Assembly (NCBI GenBank): GCA_035771175.1
Contig: CM069607.1
Span: 13,710,001 to 13,774,000, forward strand
Direction: 5' to 3'
Source: Paratinospora sagittata
Lineage: Eukaryota; Streptophyta; Magnoliopsida; Ranunculales; Menispermaceae
Length of the DNA: 64,000 nt
Part shown: positions 57,939-64,000 of the stretch, one piece after another
Position numbering within the stretch: the stretch's first letter is position 1
Layout of the letters: every line of letters begins with the position of its first letter
Notes under the pieces: model-generated
Seen by the model: only the letters and a program-made list of their open reading frames with translations
Database searches by the model: none
What the model was told of the DNA's origin: nothing
Program-made: the position numbers and the translations under genes

Positions 57939-60766
57939 TGTTGGTTCCACCCAAAAGGGGGGGTGAATTGGGTGTGATGGTCAATTTTAAATATTCTTCC
58001 AATAACTTAGGTATTTACATAAGTTAATTGGAATATGATGCAAATTAGAACACAGACTAAAATGCAAAAGTTTGACACACAGATTTATAGTGGTTCGGCA
58101 AGGCCTACGTCCACTACCTAATTTCTCGATTAAGATTTTCTCAATCCACTAACTGATTCTCTTACGGGTGAGAACCAAACCATTACAACTGCCCTTTTTC
58201 AAATTAAAGGCAAACCTATCCTTTCACGAGCTAAGGATGAAAAACTCATGTTCCATTTACTGGCTAAGGAAGAACCGTGATCCTTTTGCGGGATAAGGAA
58301 TAACTGATTTCTCTTTTAAGGCTGAGAGATAATCTATCATTTTTAAGGTTAAGGACACACTTATCCTTTTACTGGATAATGATGAACCGATTTCTCTTTT
58401 AAAGGCTCAAAGGAAACCTATATGATTTCAATCCTGAAATCATCGAGTGAACTACCTTCACTTGTCCTAGTTGTTTCAATCCAGAAACACACCAGCATTA
58501 CAACACTAAGATGTTGGGTGGTTCTAACGCAGTAGAACACTTTACATTTAAGCACATTACATAGCATTACAAAGATATGAAATATGAAATACGTAATGCT
58601 AAGTTGAAATACTCCTTCAGTCTTTTACCTTTCAATGTTCGGTATTGCTCAAGTGCAGTTTTCGAAAAGCATGAATGATATGATATGAAAACCAGTGCTT
58701 TATCGAAAGATAAAATATACCAAACAAATATTGACGTTAAAAACAAAGGACTGGTGTAAATCAAAGACACAAATAGTTTTCAAAAAAGATATAGAATATA
58801 TGTATGAAAACTTTTGGTTCATCAATCAGTAGTTTAACACAACTACTGATATAGTTCAATACAGTACTTAAGATGTGAAATCAAGTACAACTGTATATCT
58901 TGAACTATTTCTCAAATTCTATCAATTAGCATGAATGATACCAGATATGAATCAATGCTGATAATTTGAGTTGATACTAGTAAAGATAGATTTTCAAAGA
59001 TAAAGTATAATTGAAGCTCAATATGAAAATCTATTGTAATCTCAAAGGTATCAATGAAAAATACTTTGAAAGATTAGAAAAATGAAATTCATTTTGACTC
59101 GGACTAACTTTAAAAAAGTATTGGCACAACACAAAGTGATTGGCAAGTTGTTTTGTCCTAAGCGTTGATATTTATAGACTTAGTGGGACATAGTCGTTAT
59201 ACACTTGAATTTCAAATTCAAGATGAACGTTGAGACTCAACGGCTAGAGTGGTATATGAAAATGGCATGAATAAGGAGAATTTCAGAATACCCCAATTCA
59301 TGCATCAGAGAAGATCTCTGATTTATCTGAAAAGTTCTTGTGCAGAGATTTGTTCTGAAAAGTAAGCCGATATGGTGTACGTGTCAGAACGATGACCATA
59401 GTTGAATTAGCGTCCTGATTCTGCAATCCGTGTCCTGACTTCTTTGAGGGCGCTTATTCTGTATAAGCATCCTGTTGAATGGTAAGTAAGGGGGCTACCG
59501 AGTTGTGAGTGTCCTGACTCATTTTATTGTTCTGAGGGCGCTACTGCACAGTTAGTGTCCTGACTTTATTTAAGACTTTACTTATGAGGGGGCTACTCAC
59601 TGAGTGAGCGTCCTACTTTTTTAAGACAAAATAACTTATGATGAGGGCGCTACCTATGTAGTAAGCGTCCTTCTTTTTAAAATATAAAACTAAGATGAGG
59701 GCGCTACTTACTTAGTAAGCGTCCTATCTTTTAAAACATGTGACATTAAAAAATAAATACGCTGAAGGACAATCAGCGTCCTGAAAGTTATTAAGTTGAT
59801 TTCCAAAAGTAAGGGCGCTCCTATCCAGTAAGCGTCCTGATGGTTTGATCAACTTATAATCATCAGCGTCCTCAAAGAAACATTCTTTGAAGAACTTAAA
59901 GAGATCTTTCAGTGAGTTGATGCTGAGTCAGTTTCCTGACAACTTCAAAGGTTGACTAATATAGAAGACCGCTACTATACAAGTAAGCGTCCTGATTAAT
60001 CAGTTCATTTCATCCTTGAGCGTTATCAGTGTCCTAATGACCTATCAGCATCCTGACTTAGCAAGTTCAAGAGAGTGCTGCTATTTCATTAGTGTCTTGA
60101 AAAACTCTTTGAAAACAGCTTTTACTCGTGATAAAATGTTTTGATAAATGCGAATAAAAACTCGGTATATTTCAAATTAAATATATAGTATTAAATCATT
60201 TGAAATATAATTAAAAACATGAAATCAAAACATGCACATTTAGAAAACATATGAATATGATATATGCATGGTTTTGAAAAACATTTTGAGCAATAACGAT
60301 CAGAGAAAGATATACCTTAATTTCCTTGTGTATTTCTCATTTCTCTTGATCGGTACTTCCAACTCTTCATTGTGACTTCTTTGCTGATCTTTGAGCTGGA
60401 GATGATTTTGAACGTTTATCGGAAGATGTTGTCACGAAGCTTGATCAAACTGTTCTTTGATTTATGATGCGATCATTGGAGTCCTTTCACGAATTATATG
60501 TCTTTGTTTTCCTTTGATCGAATCATTCACTTGACATCAGGATATGATCGTTGAGGTCCGTAAGTCGAAACGAGCTTGATCGTTAGATGTAAGCTTTGAG
60601 TTCCTTGATCGCGTCGTTCCTTGGTTTTTTGCTTTTTCTTTGGTGCAGAGATAAGTTCTTGAAAAACGTTCGTTAGCACCGAAAAATACTTTGTTTGTGA
60701 TCATCAAAATATACTTCATCAAGTATACTTTAAGGATGTGCTAAGAATGAACCATATAGGTTAACA
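57939..60766 (-). repeat. SIRE-like copia solo LTR (minus) in E5 gag
   Basis: The 2828-bp LTR has perfect TGTT/AACA ends and flanks catgg (57934-57938) and catga (60767-60771), a target duplication with one change. The gag frame continues on the far side. Near the lower end is the GGGGGGGTGAATTGG signature (minus-strand SIRE LTR end). The TATA box is at 59169-59176 (minus). Upstream of it in transcription, 59400-60060 holds many copies of GAGGGCGCTAC and GTAAGCGTCCT forming hairpins. No coding sequence. Confidence 0.85.
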
Positions 60767-61096
60767 CATGACAGTTGATGAGGGTCAAAAAATTTCACTA
60801 GCTTCATACCAACTTGTTGGTAGAGCTAACACTTGGTGGATAACGGTGAAGGAAGACCCAAAGGTCAATGTAACAGACATGACTTGGCTATAGTTTGAGT
60901 CACTGTTCATTGACGAATACTTCCCTGGGGCAGTGAAGAGGCAAAGAAGCCAGGAGTTTGCCAGACTTTACCAGGGCAGCATGACAGTCCGCAAGTATAC
61001 TGCCAGGTTCAAGGAATTGTCGGTCTTCTCCCTCTCCACCATCTCAAAGAAGCGAGATAAGGCCGAGAAATTCTACAATGTCCTACGTCAGATGTA
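60767..61096 (+). pseudogene. gag: gag of E5, second part, truncated
   Basis: It reads VDEGQKISLASYQLVG, ANTWWITVKEDP, FIDEYFPGAVKRQ, LYQGSMTVRKY and LSTISKKRDKAEKFYN, the core of retrotransposon gag. It has an in-frame stop near 60891. It breaks off after YNVLR at about 61090 against copia DNA. Confidence 0.85.
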
Positions 61097-62284
61097 GTTA
61101 AGGAATTATTACCTACGGTGTCGATGTCAATGATTTTCCCCTTGCTATTGTCCCCGAAGGTTACAACTCTTCCATCTTTGTGCGCTAGGCTCAAAAATTT
61201 GGATCTATCACCAATCATGTACCTTGAGCAATCGCTATCGAGATACCATGAATCACTTTTGGAACCATCCTACACCACATAGAAAATTTATGATTTTAGT
61301 ACCCCAAATGGCTTTGGATCCTTGTGGGTTAGCCTCATTTAAAACAAAAATTTTTCTATCCAAGCTAACCTACCATTTCTCATGGATGATTTAATTGAGC
61401 ATCTCTTAATAGTATGGCCTTGTCTATTGCAATGATGGCATATAGGTCTTTTGGTCAACCAATGGTTGTAGGTTTTCTGTTTTGAACCAACATTATATCC
61501 TAGACCGGCCTTGTCAAATGCACAACATTGAGAGCTCAACATCATGTCAAACATTTTTTGTCTATTAGTAAACTTGGTTAGTGTGGAGGTTAAGTCTTTC
61601 ATACTCTTTTAAAGTGTTTATTTCCTCACTTACATTGTCTAAGTTAACTTGAAGGGTCCCAATGGTCTCAAGATGAGATTCAATCTCTTCTAGGGTTGTT
61701 ATTAAAGCCTTTTTTAGCTTCCCACTCTTTCTAATTTCTTTATCTAGTTGGGATTTCACAATATCAAAATCATTAGCATCAACTAGATCATCAAAATTTT
61801 CACGATTGGAAAGTTTTACCTTAGTATTTGCCATCAAACACAAAACAGATTTTTTATCACTGGAGTCTGAATCGTTCTTACTTGAAAATGTATCATCCCA
61901 TGTAGCCTTGAGAACCTTTTTTCTCCTTTCTCTTGCTGCTAAAATTCTTGTTCTTCTTGTTTGGGCATTCATTTGTCACATGTTCTGGCTTGTTACACCC
62001 AAAACATATCAATTCGCTTGATTTTACACCAACTTTTTTCCTTTATGGAACTTAGAGCTAGACCCAGGTTTTCCTCTCATTTTCACTATCTGGCTACGTC
62101 TCCTAGAACAACTACTTCGTCATTGGTATCTTCGTCATTGGATGATTCTTCTATGGGGTCATGGGAGACATTTAGTGCTAGGTCTTTCTTGATCTTATTT
62201 TCTTCCTTAGGTGAGATCTTTTTCCCATCTTTAAGTTTCATCTCATGCACCATCAATGATCCACAAAGCTCATCAAAAGAATAT
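61097..62284 (-). pseudogene. gag: Copia gag tail, zinc knuckles and protease, degenerate
   Basis: On the minus strand the order is DELCGSLMVHEMKLKDG (gag), acidic DED-ND stretches, and a CCHC knuckle CFGCNKPEHVTNEC near 62010-61969. A coiled-coil-like segment with LDKEIRKSGKLKKAL follows, then a second knuckle, CHHCNRQGHTIKRC, near 61440-61400. The protease comes next: WYLDSDCS near 61235-61255 (usual D-S-G changed to D-S-D), GDRSKF and VTFGDNSKGKI. Stops separate the segments. Two knuckles in this order are typical of SIRE/Maximus elements. Another LTR interrupts gag at 62284. Confidence 0.8.
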
Positions 62285-64000
62285 TGTCACGACCCACTAT
62301 ATGTGACGTCATGACCGGCATGGAACCCCGGGTATATCCTCCCTCGATATCCACGGCATCGCGTCAGCCTTCTAATAACAAACCATAATCCCAATAAGTA
62401 ACATCAAAACACATGGACAATAATAGATCATCAACGTAAAAGCATACCCAAATGACAACCATAATTTTTTTTTTTAAGTCCATAATGTTCAAAATATACA
62501 AAATCCTACTTAACCATAAATTACAACCCATCTATGTGTTAAGTATAAGCATTAGGTGCTATATAGTACAATTTATCAAAATAAATTCGGAAAAGTACTA
62601 AACATAACGTCACAAAAGTGTAGGAAAAATGCCCGCAGCTAAGCTTTTTCTTTCCCCTTCCTATCCGAACCTGAAAGGATAAGAGTGAGAAGTGAGCTAC
62701 AACAAGCTCAATGAATGTTTTCTATAATTGGCAACATATATATGCATTTATATAAAACATTGCAAGATCATTAAAACCATTTAAATATCATGGATACAAA
62801 TAAGATTACATACATGCTCAATATAATGCATCATTTCATATACAAGACAATGCATATCATTTATAAACATGCTCATGCAATCCTAACACCTCCTGAGTAA
62901 GAATCAATACAAGGGCCTAAGCGCGACATCCATCACCTGATCGACCTCTTACCCATATTCCATTAGAATTCCTAGGATTGTATGAACCATAGGATCCACC
63001 CACCAAGACAAGTACCATGCCTAGGCGAATCCTAAAATACACAACCCATAGAAATCCTCTACCAGGTCCACAATTAGGGATCATCACTAGACTTACGAGA
63101 TTTCCTGAAGAAAATCCCAACTATGAGACTCTACCCAATTGCTAACCCTATTAGACTATGCGCAAATACATTTCATGAGACATTAAATCATGCGTACTAC
63201 AATAGATAAGCATTTAAAACACATTTCTATACTACAAGGCCACACATAGAAACCAATAAGTAAAGAAACACTCGCAACTTGATTGGTTAGACTTAGCCAA
63301 TCCAATCCAATCCACAAGAGAGAACTAGAATGACTACAATCACCCCAAGCACCTCAATCCCCAATTGGCCTATTTGGGTTAATTAAATCAACCAAAACCT
63401 TGCATGAAACATGGTTTATACATTACTAAAAATCAGTCCACTAGTATGCCCAACAACCATGATCAAAGCCAATTCCATAGCCAATTAAAATTCTAAAATG
63501 ATTATACACATGAGTCAATCTCATATTGCTCAATTCAACCATTTAAAATCAAATTAAACCATACATATCCCAATTGAATGCAATTGGTTGATCCCCATGA
63601 TCCAACCACTATAATACAAGGCATTCAATCATAATTAGGGACAATTAGACTATTTATCAAGTCAATTTCATCAATTGACTAAGTCTAAGTCAAAATCTCT
63701 AAATTTGGACAAATCCCCAAATTCATTGAAATTTCCCAAATTACATTACACTAGGGTTATCCACTAATCAAAATCAGTAAATTGGACTACTATACATCCA
63801 CATTTACCCATGTATTCAACATAAATCACATGCAAATTGAATAGGAAACCCTAAGTCTAAAATCCTAGTTTAGGTCAAATACATATAACCTAACCAATTT
63901 CTTGTTAGAAATTGGGTGTTTCACCATTTATGGAATCCCAACATCCTCTAGATTAACATATCTCAAATGCAAGACCTAATTCCAAAAATGTATTTTCCAC
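62285..64000 (-). repeat. LTR of a further gypsy-like element (minus), running out of the window
   Basis: The minus strand ends GGGTCGTGACA at 62285, directly in copia gag. The TGAGC/GCTCA stem-loop at 62692-62713 and the CTTTCAG just downstream of it (about 62669-62675) are the U5-side module seen in the Tekay-like LTRs, which sets the orientation. The rest is AT-rich and non-coding as far as 64000. The TATA box, the other end and any internal region are not in view. Confidence 0.5.

Larger units (their letters stand above)
53495..61096 (+). mobile_element. E5: diverged Tekay-like copy, truncated in gag, inserted in copia integrase
   Basis: It has a 5' LTR, PBS, leader, ORF1, spacer and the N-terminal half of gag. 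A SIRE-like solo LTR (57939-60766) splits gag. Similarity to gag stops at about 61096, where copia protease sequence resumes. Everything from the middle of gag to the 3' LTR is missing. It is the most diverged of the five copies (LTR begins TGTAATACCCCTAAATTACAC). Confidence 0.85.
47349..62284 (-). mobile_element. SIRE/Maximus-like Ty1/copia element, split by three insertions
   Basis: Three minus-strand pieces join in protein order: gag tail, knuckles and protease (62284-61097), integrase C terminus to RT start (53494-52930), and RT to RNase H and 3' region (49212-47349). Between them lie E5, a SIRE-like solo LTR and a Tekay-like solo LTR. Removing the two solo LTRs and their target duplications restores a continuous RT reading through RNKVW. 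The integrase core is missing and was lost together with the 3' part of E5. Its own LTRs are not seen. Confidence 0.85.

Noticed and set aside
62285..64000. Possible host gene at the right end
   Set aside because: There are no long ORFs, codon structure or splice-bounded exons. The sequence begins with an LTR end and carries the LTR stem-loop.

Overview
The window looks like repeat-dense, probably pericentromeric or otherwise heterochromatic DNA of a flowering plant, most likely a eudicot. I found no convincing host gene, rRNA gene or tRNA gene. Almost all of it can be assigned to LTR retrotransposons and their remnants. The plant assignment rests on tRNA-iMet primer-binding sites (TGGTATCAGAGC), a Tekay-like chromovirus pol ending in a chromodomain-type tail, SIRE/Maximus-like Ty1/copia proteins, an Athila/Tat-like LTR with a tRNA-Asp-type primer site, and a 5' accessory ORF resembling the plant-specific 'putative plant transposon protein' family.

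The dominant family is a Tekay-like Ty3/gypsy chromovirus, seen as five internal copies (E1-E5) plus separate LTRs. Its consensus layout is: LTR of about 1.3-1.5 kb (TG...CA), PBS, AT-rich leader built from tandem units, ORF1 (accessory, about 500 aa), a conserved noncoding spacer of about 0.77 kb, gag-pol in one frame (gag, CCHC knuckle, protease, RT, RNase H, integrase, chromodomain), ORF3 (accessory, about 165 aa), polypurine tract, LTR. Every gag-pol is broken by stops or frameshifts. The ORF3 of E3 is the only uninterrupted accessory ORF.

Layout: 1-9861 E1 (+, 5' LTR outside the window); 9862-11898 Athila/Tat-like remnant (-); 11899-13381 SIRE-like LTR (+); 13524-21104 E2 (-, truncated); 21105-21748 unidentified LTR-like DNA; 21749-26487 two 5' LTRs with PBS, an inverted spacer/ORF1 fragment and a 530-bp tandem duplication; 26488-38098 E3 (+, LTRs of two different subtypes); 38099-39667 LTR of another family (-); 39668-47348 E4 (+, large deletions); 47349-62284 one SIRE-like copia element (-) split by a gypsy solo LTR (49213-50712), a SIRE-like solo LTR (50719-52929) and E5 (53495-61096, itself split by a SIRE-like solo LTR at 57939-60766); 62285-64000 end of a further LTR (-).

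The most interesting signals are the two accessory ORFs flanking gag-pol in a chromovirus, the splice-acceptor-like sequences just before ORF1, gag and perhaps ORF3, and arrays of CG-centred palindromes just upstream of the TATA box in several unrelated LTR families. In the Tekay-like LTRs these arrays are phased at 20-21 bp. The elements are called E1-E5 in this annotation only.
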